Positions 5,632 through 11,897 of a DNA stretch of 21,955 nucleotides are shown here, piece by piece (position 1 is the first letter of the stretch; the number at the start of each line of letters is the position of its first letter). Source of the stretch: a virus; IMG/VR virus record IMGVR_UViG_3300022187_000282, positions 1 through 21,955 of that record; one strand, 5' to 3'. The position numbers and the translations under genes were made by a program. Below the pieces are notes generated by a model. That model ran no database searches, was not told where the DNA came from, and saw nothing but the letters and a program-made list of their open reading frames with translations.

Positions 5632-6889
5632 AGCCGATGAGATACTATTTGGTGGAGCTAGAGGGGGTGGCAAGACTGACGCTGGAATGGCTTGGTTACT
5701 TTATGATATACACAACCCAAAGTATCGAGCACTCGTTATTCGTAGGAATGCAACAGACCTATCAGACTGGATAGATAGAGCCAGAGACATGTATCATGGG
5801 GTAGGTGGTAAGTACGTTGGTGACACTTTTATATTTACATCTGGGGCGAGAATACGCACAGGTCACCTAGCGGATAAAGACGCTTACCAAAAGTACCAAG
5901 GGCACGAATATCACAAGCTGGTTATTGAGGAGCTTACACACATTTCAAGGGAGACTGACTATGAAAAGCTATTGGCTTCTGTCCGATCAACAGTCCCAGA
6001 GATACAAACACAGGTATTTTGTACAACTAACCCAGACGGTGCAGGACATGACTGGGTAAAAGAACGATGGAGAATCCCAGACAAGCCAACCAACGAGGTG
6101 GCGTTTGAGAGAAACGGGAGACATTTCCTATTTGTACCATCAACAGTATTTGATAACAGGGTTCTAGTAGAGAACGATCCAGACTACATTAAGTACTTGC
6201 ATTCTATCCAAGACCCAGAGCTACGACGTGCGTGGCTAGAAGGTTCATGGGAAGGCTTTGGTGTAGAAGGAGCGTACTACAAGACACAACTAGACCTAGC
6301 AACACAAGAGAACAGGATAGTACCAAACCTATACGACCCAATGCTACCAGTGTACACATGGTGCGATCTCGGTATGGCAGACTCATTTGCTATAGGTTAC
6401 TTCCAAATAACGCCACGAGAGTACAGGTGCATAGACTTTGAAGAGTTTGAAGGTGAGAGCCTACAGGAAGCTATTTCAAGAATGAAACACAAGCCGTACA
6501 CCTATGAAGCACACTACGCACCACACGATATAGAAGTGCGAGAACTAGGCACAGGAGTCTCCAGAAGGGACACAGCACGCTCTTTGGGGGTAGATTACAA
6601 CGTAGTACCTAGAAGAGCTATACAGGAAGGTATAGACGCTCTGAGGACTAAGTTCTATAAGTTATGGTTTGACGAGGTGAAGTGTGCAACCTTGTTGAAA
6701 AGACTACGACGTTACCATAAGGAATGGGACGAAAAGCGAGGAGTCTTCAAAAACAAGCCAGCTCACGATGAAAACTCTCATGCAGCAGACATGATGAGGT
6801 ACTTCGCAACTACAGAGATTTACCGAGTAGACCGATTACAAGAACAAAGGATACTCGCTAATCGCTCAAGGAACAGAAGTATGGTATAA
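5579..6889 (+). CDS. terL: Large terminase subunit (DNA packaging ATPase and nuclease)
   Basis: A 436-residue protein with all the expected elements. Walker A GGARGGGKT is at 25-33, Walker B KLVIEE at about 113-118, and the coupling motif TTNPDG at 149-154. The RNase H-like nuclease has candidate acidic residues D263 (TWCDLGM), D317 (PHDIE) and D404 (HAADMMRY). It docks on the portal, drives DNA into the procapsid with ATP and cuts the concatemer. Length is normal for the family. It begins inside the small terminase gene and ends with three tandem in-frame stops (TAA TAA TAG, 6887-6895), the first lying within the next promoter. Confidence 0.96.
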   Translation: MEKKWEAQPKQKIALQSKADEILFGGARGGGKTDAGMAWLLYDIHNPKYRALVIRRNATDLSDWIDRARDMYHGVGGKYVGDTFIFTSGARIRTGHLADKDAYQKYQGHEYHKLVIEELTHISRETDYEKLLASVRSTVPEIQTQVFCTTNPDGAGHDWVKERWRIPDKPTNEVAFERNGRHFLFVPSTVFDNRVLVENDPDYIKYLHSIQDPELRRAWLEGSWEGFGVEGAYYKTQLDLATQENRIVPNLYDPMLPVYTWCDLGMADSFAIGYFQITPREYRCIDFEEFEGESLQEAISRMKHKPYTYEAHYAPHDIEVRELGTGVSRRDTARSLGVDYNVVPRRAIQEGIDALRTKFYKLWFDEVKCATLLKRLRRYHKEWDEKRGVFKNKPAHDENSHAADMMRYFATTEIYRVDRLQEQRILANRSRNRSMV

Positions 6890-6890
6890 T
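6882..6890 (+). promoter_or_regulatory. Extended -10 promoter before the portal gene
   Basis: TGGTATAAT overlaps the end of the large terminase gene; the hexamer 6885-6890 includes its TAA stop. Transcription would start near 6896-6897, giving a leader of about 45 bases before the portal ATG. No -35 match is seen. Confidence 0.7.
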
Positions 6891-6896
6891 AATAGC

Positions 6897-6940
6897 GTAT
6901 ATTAACCGCTGAAAGCAGTTGCGGCACTAAGCTTTTCATC
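6897..6940 (+). promoter_or_regulatory. Structured 5' leader of the portal mRNA
   Basis: CCGC at 6906-6909 can pair with GCGG at 6921-6924. The AAAGC in the loop (6912-6916) can also pair with GCTTT at 6931-6935 just before the start, which offers an alternative or pseudoknot-like fold. The leader contains GTTGCG-N9-TTTT-N4-ATG, the same spacing as in the leader at 13115-13140. There is no Shine-Dalgarno motif. The fold is inferred from complementarity only. Confidence 0.4.
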
Positions 6941-8815
6941 ATGCAATCAATCCAAGGAACAATTAGGCAAGAAGTGAACGACCTAGTTTATAACTCTGTA
7001 CGTGTAGTTGAGGGTTACTCTTTCAACCAGTACGAGACTATAAAGCGTATTCACTTGTACATGAACTCACAGTTTTACTCACCGACTAACAGCAGTAGTC
7101 CTTTCTCCACCGACAACAACGGTGCTGACCGTATCTTTTTTAATATTACACTACCCCGAGTACGAGCAGTTGCGCGGTTTTTTGATATAGACGTGAAGGA
7201 TGTACGCCTAGACGAGATAGAACCACAGTCAGAGATGGCAATTCACCTATTGAACAAGGAATTTGAGCGTTTTGCTAACAAGGTTAACTTCTCAGAGGAT
7301 CTAAACGACATGATTATGCCACTTGTTACCTACGGTACAGTAGTTCTCAAGGTATTGGACGGTGGAAAGCCAGAGGTTGTGCCACTCAAGGACATATTCT
7401 GTGACCCTAAAGCCAAAAGCCTCAAGGACAGTCGTTTTGTGACCATTAAGCACGTGCTGACACCTACACAACTACGAGAAAAGGTAAAACAAGGCTGGGA
7501 CGCAGAAGCTGTAGAAGCAGTTATTGAACGGTCAGGACGCTCAGCATCAGCAGAAACCTACGAAGATGACGGTAAAGACGTAGGGACAACATCAAGCAAG
7601 CTTATTGAGGTATACGAGCGTTATGGGTATACACCAAAGTGGATGATCGAAGGAGGAGACAGTGAAGAAGAGATCATGAGCCTAGCTATCGTAGCAGAGC
7701 CTTTTGACATTGTAGTAGATGAACATCAAGACGGTACAACAACCACACATGACATGGGGCAGTGCCTATTCAAGAGCAAGTGGACTAAAGATGTTCCTGT
7801 TATCGACCACCACCTAGTCAAGACAGAAGGACGATGGATGGGTATTGGTATTCCAGAGCTTCTATTCGATACACAGCAACGAATGAACGAAGTAGCTAAC
7901 CAGAAGCGTATCTCAATGCAGATCTCAGCACTTCACCTATTCCAGACAGCAGATCCTACAGTACTCAACAACATCCTTTCAGACCTAGAGAACGGAGATG
8001 TCATCAAGACCAAGAACCAAGGAGCACTTACACCTATCGTCAACGAGGAGCGTAACCTACCAGCGTTTAATAGCGAAATGGTTACGTACAGCTCACAGGC
8101 AGACAAGCTTACCTTCGCTAACGACCTTCTTATGGGAGGAGACGTACCTAGCTCAACACCAGCCACTAACGTAGTAGTACAGAACAACAACCAAGTACTC
8201 GTTCACCTACAGGATCGAGAGCGTTTTGCTAACTTCGTATCAGACAAGTACATCAAGACCTTCCTGGTTCCAGAACTACTCAAGAACGTTAAAGACGAGC
8301 ACTTCCTACGCATTGTGGGAGAGCCAGACGACATCCTACAGATCAACGAGAAGCTTATTGCACTCAAGTTCCGAGATGAAGTCATCAAGCGTGCTATTGA
8401 GGGAAGCGTAGTAGACGTACTAGCAGGAGAGGAGCTACGTGAAGAAATCGCCAAGGAAGTAAACACAAAGAGCGCAAACCGTTATGTAAAGGTATTGCAG
8501 GGGTACTATGAGGAGCGTATTGGAGACATTGTTGTGCATATCGACAACGAGAAAAAGGACATGGCTAAGGTCGCAGGAAACACACTACAATACTTCCAGA
8601 TGGTACAGAACCCAGCAGTACTAGATGATCCAGTAGGACGACTCTTTGTTACCAACTATGGTCGAGAGATTGGTATTGATACCGCATCACTTGAGCTAGC
8701 CTTCGCAAGACGACAAGCACTACAACAGCAAGGTGTTCCACAGGAAGCAGCACAGACAGGAAAGATCCCACCACAGAAGCAAGAACAAGACCCTCAACTA
8801 GCAGAAGTACTATAA
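6941..8815 (+). CDS. Portal protein
   Basis: A 624-residue protein directly after the large terminase, in the usual portal place and size range for short-tailed phages. It begins MQSIQGTIRQEVNDLVYNSV, with features typical of long podovirus portals: an N-terminal helical region, a central beta-rich segment (PEVVPLKDIFCDPKAKSLKD), a long helix region around FDTQQRMNEVANQKR, and a Gln/Pro-rich C-terminus (QEAAQTGKIPPQKQEQDP). It forms the dodecameric ring at one vertex that serves as packaging channel and tail docking site. No catalytic motif is expected. The leader carries its own extended -10 promoter. The assignment is strong from context and size, moderate from sequence. Confidence 0.88.
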   Translation: MQSIQGTIRQEVNDLVYNSVRVVEGYSFNQYETIKRIHLYMNSQFYSPTNSSSPFSTDNNGADRIFFNITLPRVRAVARFFDIDVKDVRLDEIEPQSEMAIHLLNKEFERFANKVNFSEDLNDMIMPLVTYGTVVLKVLDGGKPEVVPLKDIFCDPKAKSLKDSRFVTIKHVLTPTQLREKVKQGWDAEAVEAVIERSGRSASAETYEDDGKDVGTTSSKLIEVYERYGYTPKWMIEGGDSEEEIMSLAIVAEPFDIVVDEHQDGTTTTHDMGQCLFKSKWTKDVPVIDHHLVKTEGRWMGIGIPELLFDTQQRMNEVANQKRISMQISALHLFQTADPTVLNNILSDLENGDVIKTKNQGALTPIVNEERNLPAFNSEMVTYSSQADKLTFANDLLMGGDVPSSTPATNVVVQNNNQVLVHLQDRERFANFVSDKYIKTFLVPELLKNVKDEHFLRIVGEPDDILQINEKLIALKFRDEVIKRAIEGSVVDVLAGEELREEIAKEVNTKSANRYVKVLQGYYEERIGDIVVHIDNEKKDMAKVAGNTLQYFQMVQNPAVLDDPVGRLFVTNYGREIGIDTASLELAFARRQALQQQGVPQEAAQTGKIPPQKQEQDPQLAEVL

Positions 8816-8819
8816 CCAT

Positions 8820-9062
8820 ATGGATAAACATCTTGTAGAAACATTTGTAACACACCCAGATTGGCCACTCATTGAAGAGTTCATAATCACGCATTTCAAC
8901 AATGAGACAGACATAGAGGCCATTGACGCCACATTACCGTCTAGTGTTGTCCACGCTGAGGTCATAGCTAGACAGAGGATCCAAGACAGTATCAGATCAT
9001 TACAAGCTTTATTTAAGTCGACACGAGAAAGGTTCGGAAGAGAGCCAGTCTCGTACAAATAA
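8820..9062 (+). CDS. Hypothetical virion-region protein, 80 aa
   Basis: An 80-residue acidic, helical protein starting MDKHLVETFVTHPDWPLIEE and ending REPVSYK. It starts 4 bases after the portal stop and is followed one base later by the Lys-rich peptide gene. Genes in this place often encode small head-assembly or packaging helper proteins, but no motif allows a choice. The stretch ARQRIQDSIRSLQALFKSTR looks like a single long helix. Function unknown. Confidence 0.7.
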   Translation: MDKHLVETFVTHPDWPLIEEFIITHFNNETDIEAIDATLPSSVVHAEVIARQRIQDSIRSLQALFKSTRERFGREPVSYK

Positions 9063-9063
9063 C

Positions 9064-9180
9064 ATGCCAGCAAAAAAAGCAGTCAAGAAGACAGTCAAGA
9101 AGGCAGCCAAGAAGGTTGCAAAGGGAGCCATTTCGGCAGCTGAGATGAAAGCATTTCAGCAAAAAGGTTTTAATAAGTAG
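9064..9180 (+). CDS. Lys/Ala-rich histone-H1-like peptide, 38 aa
   Basis: ATG 9064 to TAG 9180 encodes 38 residues. Residues 2-21 consist of five tetrapeptides: PAKK, AVKK, TVKK, AAKK, VAKG. The tail is GAISAAEMKAFQQKGFNK. About a third of the residues are Lys. The AAKK-type repeat resembles the basic tails of histone H1 and bacterial H1-like proteins that bind DNA without sequence preference. Lying between portal and capsid genes, it could be a packaged DNA-condensing or internal protein; that is inference. It starts one base after the preceding stop and is followed 17 bases later by the next gene. Its composition is unlike that of its neighbours. Confidence 0.65.
   Translation: MPAKKAVKKTVKKAAKKVAKGAISAAEMKAFQQKGFNK
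9079..9114 (+). repeat. 12-bp tandem repeat encoding (A/T)(V/A)KK
   Basis: Three near-identical 12-base units (GCAGTCAAGAAG, ACAGTCAAGAAG, GCAGCCAAGAAG) follow each other, with degenerate units before and after. They encode the Lys-rich tetrapeptides of the H1-like peptide and could change copy number by slippage or recombination. Confidence 0.75.
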
Positions 9181-9197
9181 CAATTTAAGTAAGCACT

Positions 9198-9665
9198 ATG
9201 TCAATCACATTTAAGCAAGACGGAGCAAAAGTAGGAGATGGTAACGTCCTCAATTTCCAGACTAGTAACACAGCTAAGATGGCTGTGACAGACACAGGAG
9301 ATCAAATTAACGTAACCGTAGAGCCAGACGCATCAATACATGTTCCGTTTGCAGGGCCACAAGCCCTAACAGGTGCAGGAGCAGTTACGGTTACAGAATA
9401 CTTTACATACGTTACTACTACTGGTGCAGATGCGCTAACACTAGCCGACGGTACAAAGGACAACCAGCTCAAGAAGATTATGATGGTAGGTGACGGAGGA
9501 GACGGAACACTAACACCAGCAAACCTAGCAGGGTTCACCACAATCACTTTTGCGGACGCAGGAGACACAGTAGAAATGCTATGGTCAGATGCCAACGGAG
9601 CATGGGGAGTAGGAGCTGTATACAACACAGTTAACCCAGCACTAGGAGGCCCAGCTTTAGCGTAA
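9198..9665 (+). CDS. Head decoration or head-fibre-like structural protein
   Basis: A 155-residue beta-rich, acidic protein beginning MSITFKQDGAKVGDG. It has a Gly/Thr/Asp-rich middle (TYVTTTGADALTLADGTKDN) and a C-terminal segment FADAGDTVEMLWSDANGAWG. The TTTGADALTLADG to W-x-D-x-NGAWG pattern recurs in small surface proteins of phage heads and in fibre tips. Together with its position between portal and scaffold, this suggests a capsid decoration or head-fibre protein. There is no signal peptide or enzyme motif. A baseplate-less tail accessory protein would be the alternative. Confidence 0.6.
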   Translation: MSITFKQDGAKVGDGNVLNFQTSNTAKMAVTDTGDQINVTVEPDASIHVPFAGPQALTGAGAVTVTEYFTYVTTTGADALTLADGTKDNQLKKIMMVGDGGDGTLTPANLAGFTTITFADAGDTVEMLWSDANGAWGVGAVYNTVNPALGGPALA

Positions 9666-9680
9666 ACTCAACTCAACATG

Positions 9681-9756
9681 GTTATGATTCCATTCAAAAA
9701 TCCCTTATTCATCGAGTTATGATTCTCAGTATAAAAATCATTAATCCTTTATCATT
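9681..9756 (+). repeat. Imperfect tandem duplication in the scaffold leader
   Basis: GTTATGATTC occurs at 9681-9690 and again at 9716-9725. Each copy is followed by a related AATCC(C/T)TTAT(T)CAT block, at 9699-9712 and 9743-9756. The spacer between the decoration-like gene and the scaffold gene therefore looks like a duplicated unit of about 35-41 bases. A 14-codon ORF starting MVMIPF at 9678 runs through the first copy and stops in the second. AGTATAAAAA at 9729-9738 in the second copy is a weak -10 candidate. The role is unknown. Confidence 0.5.
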
Positions 9757-10239
9757 ATGGATGAAAATACAAATGAAGTGCAGGTGGAGACTCCTGTTGA
9801 GGAAACTCAAGAAAATCAAGAGCAAGATACTGATGTGGCTCAAGAGAACGCCGAGCTTAAAAAGAAGCTAGGTATCATGCAACGACAACTTACCAAAGCT
9901 GCTAAAGCTATGGAAAGTGAAGAAGAAGATAGTTCTGTTGCGGAACAAAAACCTATTAACAACACTCCAGAGAACGATAAACTTGAACGACTAGAACTTC
10001 GTGTCGAGGGTTACTCTCCATCAATGGTTGATGAGATCATGAAGCTTGGTGGCAAGTCCTTCCTTGCAAATAAGATAGGCGCGAAAGTAGTTGAGGAAAT
10101 GGTTACCCAAGAGAAGGCAACCGCAGCTGCGTCCATCAAGTCAGGTACAGAAACCGCATTTGATAAGAAGTACTCTCAAGAGGATCTTAAGAACATGTCT
10201 ATCGAGGAACTGGAAAAGATATTACCGCACGCTAACTAA
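9757..10239 (+). CDS. Capsid scaffold protein
   Basis: A 160-residue, strongly acidic protein just before the capsid gene. The first 45 residues are Glu/Gln/Thr-rich and disordered (MDENTNEVQVETPVEETQEN). A coiled-coil stretch follows (ENAELKKKLGIMQRQLTKAA), then a helical C-terminal half (VDEIMKLGGKSFLANKIGAK; SIEELEKILPHAN). Acidic, helical proteins of this kind directly upstream of the capsid gene act as internal scaffolds that guide capsid assembly and then leave. No protease motif is visible, so capsid maturation probably does not involve a fused protease. The call rests on position and composition. Confidence 0.75.
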   Translation: MDENTNEVQVETPVEETQENQEQDTDVAQENAELKKKLGIMQRQLTKAAKAMESEEEDSSVAEQKPINNTPENDKLERLELRVEGYSPSMVDEIMKLGGKSFLANKIGAKVVEEMVTQEKATAAASIKSGTETAFDKKYSQEDLKNMSIEELEKILPHAN

Positions 10240-10268
10240 ATTACTAGCATTATAAGTTTATTAGTTTG

Positions 10269-10284
10269 TTGGCAAAGCGGCCAA
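10269..10284 (+). promoter_or_regulatory. Hairpin just before the capsid start codon
   Basis: TTGGC (10269-10273) pairs with GCCAA (10280-10284) around an AAAGCG loop, ending 4 bases before the capsid ATG. No Shine-Dalgarno motif is present. The stem would sit in the ribosome landing area of what should be the most strongly expressed gene, so it may place or stabilise the start rather than block it. The fold is inferred. Confidence 0.4.
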
Positions 10285-10288
10285 TACT

Positions 10289-11224
10289 ATGGCATCAAAC
10301 AACCTAACAACAGGTTTGACCGACCACATGAGTACTTTCTACGATAAAGTATTCCTAGAGCGAGCAAAGCTCATGCTTGTCCACGCAGTGGGAGCACAAG
10401 TTAAGAAAATCAAGCGAAACATGGGTAAGACTGTACAGTGGAACCGAATGACCCCACTAGCAGTTGCTACATCAGCTATCACTGAAGGAACTACTCCATC
10501 AGCAGTAGCTATGTCTACAACAGCTGTTTCAGCTGCTGCAGCACAGTACGCAAACTACACTCAGACTTCAGACCTATACGAATTGACTTCAATCGACGAA
10601 GGTCTTAAGGAAGAAGTAGACATCATGGGACAGAACGCTGGAGAAACTATCGACACACTCATCCGTGATGAGCTAGACGGTGGTGGAACTGCACAGATCG
10701 TAAACTCATTGGCTCTTACAGCTGTTACAGCTACAGACATCATCGATGGTGTTGAGATCCGAAAGGCTGTTCGAACTCTAAAGCTTAACAAAGCTCCTAC
10801 TTTTGAAGGAGGACTCTACTACGGAATCATCTCAGTTACAGTAGCTGCAGACCTCCGTGGAGACAGCGAGTGGCTTGACGCTAACCGATACGTAAACGCT
10901 GAACTCATCAAGAATGGTGAAATCGGACGTTTGCACGGTGTTAAGTTCTTCGAAACTAACAACGAGATGGTATCAGCTGACGCTGGATCAGGTAACGTAG
11001 ACATCTACACTACTTTTGTATTCGGAAAGCACGCTTACGGTATCGTTGACATCGAAGGTCAGTCAGAGCCAAAGATTCTTGTAAAGAATCCATCAGCTGG
11101 TGACACTAGCAACCCTCTAGACCTATACTCAACTGTAGGATGGAAGGTTCTCTTCGTCGCTAAAGTTCTTAACTCAGCATGGGTTATCGAGCTAAAGACA
11201 GCTGCTACAATGGGATCTAACTAA
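10289..11224 (+). CDS. Major capsid protein, N4-gp56 family
   Basis: A 311-residue protein of the HK97-fold family typified by N4 gp56. It begins MASNNLTTGLTDHMSTFYDK, with the family pattern of an N-terminal helix (FLERAKLMLVHAVGAQVKKI), G-K-T-V-Q-W-N-R, a long helix IDEGLKEEVDIMGQNAGETI, and the beta-rich segment YGIISVTVAADLRGDSEWLD. It builds the icosahedral head. It follows the scaffold gene and is followed by a structured RNA. Codon use differs from that of early genes: all nine Arg codons are CGA (6) or CGT (3), suggesting adaptation to high expression. Confidence 0.92.
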   Translation: MASNNLTTGLTDHMSTFYDKVFLERAKLMLVHAVGAQVKKIKRNMGKTVQWNRMTPLAVATSAITEGTTPSAVAMSTTAVSAAAAQYANYTQTSDLYELTSIDEGLKEEVDIMGQNAGETIDTLIRDELDGGGTAQIVNSLALTAVTATDIIDGVEIRKAVRTLKLNKAPTFEGGLYYGIISVTVAADLRGDSEWLDANRYVNAELIKNGEIGRLHGVKFFETNNEMVSADAGSGNVDIYTTFVFGKHAYGIVDIEGQSEPKILVKNPSAGDTSNPLDLYSTVGWKVLFVAKVLNSAWVIELKTAATMGSN

Positions 11225-11232
11225 GGTTAAAT

Positions 11233-11306
11233 CTTAATTGAGCTTATTTCTTGGGGGGACTACCAAACTAATCCTCCCAAGGAGTTTGGAAGTAAGCTCA
11301 GTTAGG
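11233..11306 (+). promoter_or_regulatory. Highly structured RNA element after the capsid gene
   Basis: An outer helix pairs 11235-11246 with 11293-11304 (12 bp, one G-U) and can extend to 11233/11306. Inside, 11250-11259 pairs with 11272-11281 (CTTGGGGGGA with TCCTCCCAAG, 10 bp, one G-U). The hairpin loop segment 11263-11269 (CCAAACT) is exactly complementary to 11283-11289 (AGTTTGG). The last two pairings share a 1-base link, so they probably compete or form only a partial pseudoknot. No T-run follows, so it is not a plain terminator. Likely roles are an RNase III processing site, mRNA 3' end protection for the capsid message, or an attenuator. Confidence 0.75.
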
Positions 11307-11326
11307 TTGTGTTGCCAACCAATATT

Positions 11327-11602
11327 ATGACTACAAAAGATTTTGAATTAAAGTTACAAAAAGAAATAGACGAGAAGCTGAACATCCGAGTAAACCCTAA
11401 CCATGACGACATTGCAGGGGTGTATTGGGGAGATGAGTACGTGGGAGTAGCAGTACCACCCAAAGAGATTCACGAAGATGTAAGTTATGGGTACACAGAC
11501 GCACTGGGAGTACCATACAAGACAATAGACACAGCCTTCGCTATGGTCAAAGGAAAGCTGGTATCATTAAAAGCCTTTTTAGCCGAAGAACAAAATGTCT
11601 AG
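11327..11602 (+). CDS. Hypothetical protein after the capsid gene, 91 aa
   Basis: From ATG 11327 the product has 91 residues, beginning MTTKDFELKLQKEIDEKLNI, a helix followed by a beta-rich middle (DIAGVYWGDEYVGVAVPPKE) and a C-terminal helix (FAMVKGKLVSLKAFLAEEQ). The frame extends to a TTG at 11309; ATG is preferred because all other genes use it. It overlaps the next gene by 8 bases and follows the structured RNA, with a small hairpin (GGTTG/CAACC, 11305-11320) before the start. Function unknown; a head-completion or modification-related role is possible from place alone. Confidence 0.72.
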   Translation: MTTKDFELKLQKEIDEKLNIRVNPNHDDIAGVYWGDEYVGVAVPPKEIHEDVSYGYTDALGVPYKTIDTAFAMVKGKLVSLKAFLAEEQNV

Positions 11603-11897
11603 TATTTTCAAAGTATGTATAGCCGACAACATTGTCGAAGAGAAGCTCAAGCAGTATTACGGTAAGGACTATAAGCTCGATTTGGACATTCGCTACCAAG
11701 TAGAGAGCGCAAAGACCAAGATCGACATCATTTTCACCAAGGACAACAAGGCACTGTGGATATTTAAGTACAAGAAGGAGTACTACATGAACGTTATCGA
11801 CGGTATCTTCTTGAAAGACAAATACACAGTCCTCGATGTGTACACAACCCTTATCGAGAACGCCATTGCAAGCCTAAAAGCTATCAAGACTGCATGA
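11595..11897 (+). CDS. Hypothetical protein coupled to the glycosyltransferase, 100 aa
   Basis: A 100-residue alpha/beta protein, Lys-rich, starting MSSIFKVCIADNIVEEKLKQ. Strand-like stretches (KIDIIFTKDNKALWIFKYKK) are followed by a C-terminal helix (TTLIENAIASLKAIKTA). It overlaps the upstream gene by 8 bases and the glycosyltransferase by 4 (ATGA), so the three are probably translated together. No known motif is seen. A helper of the glycosyltransferase is one possibility, based only on the coupling. Confidence 0.72.
   Translation: MSSIFKVCIADNIVEEKLKQYYGKDYKLDLDIRYQVESAKTKIDIIFTKDNKALWIFKYKKEYYMNVIDGIFLKDKYTVLDVYTTLIENAIASLKAIKTA

Noticed and set aside
11250-11289. A complete H-type pseudoknot with both full helices
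   Set aside because: The link between the 10-bp stem and the second strand of the 7-bp helix is one base, too short to span the groove. Reported instead as competing or partial pairings.
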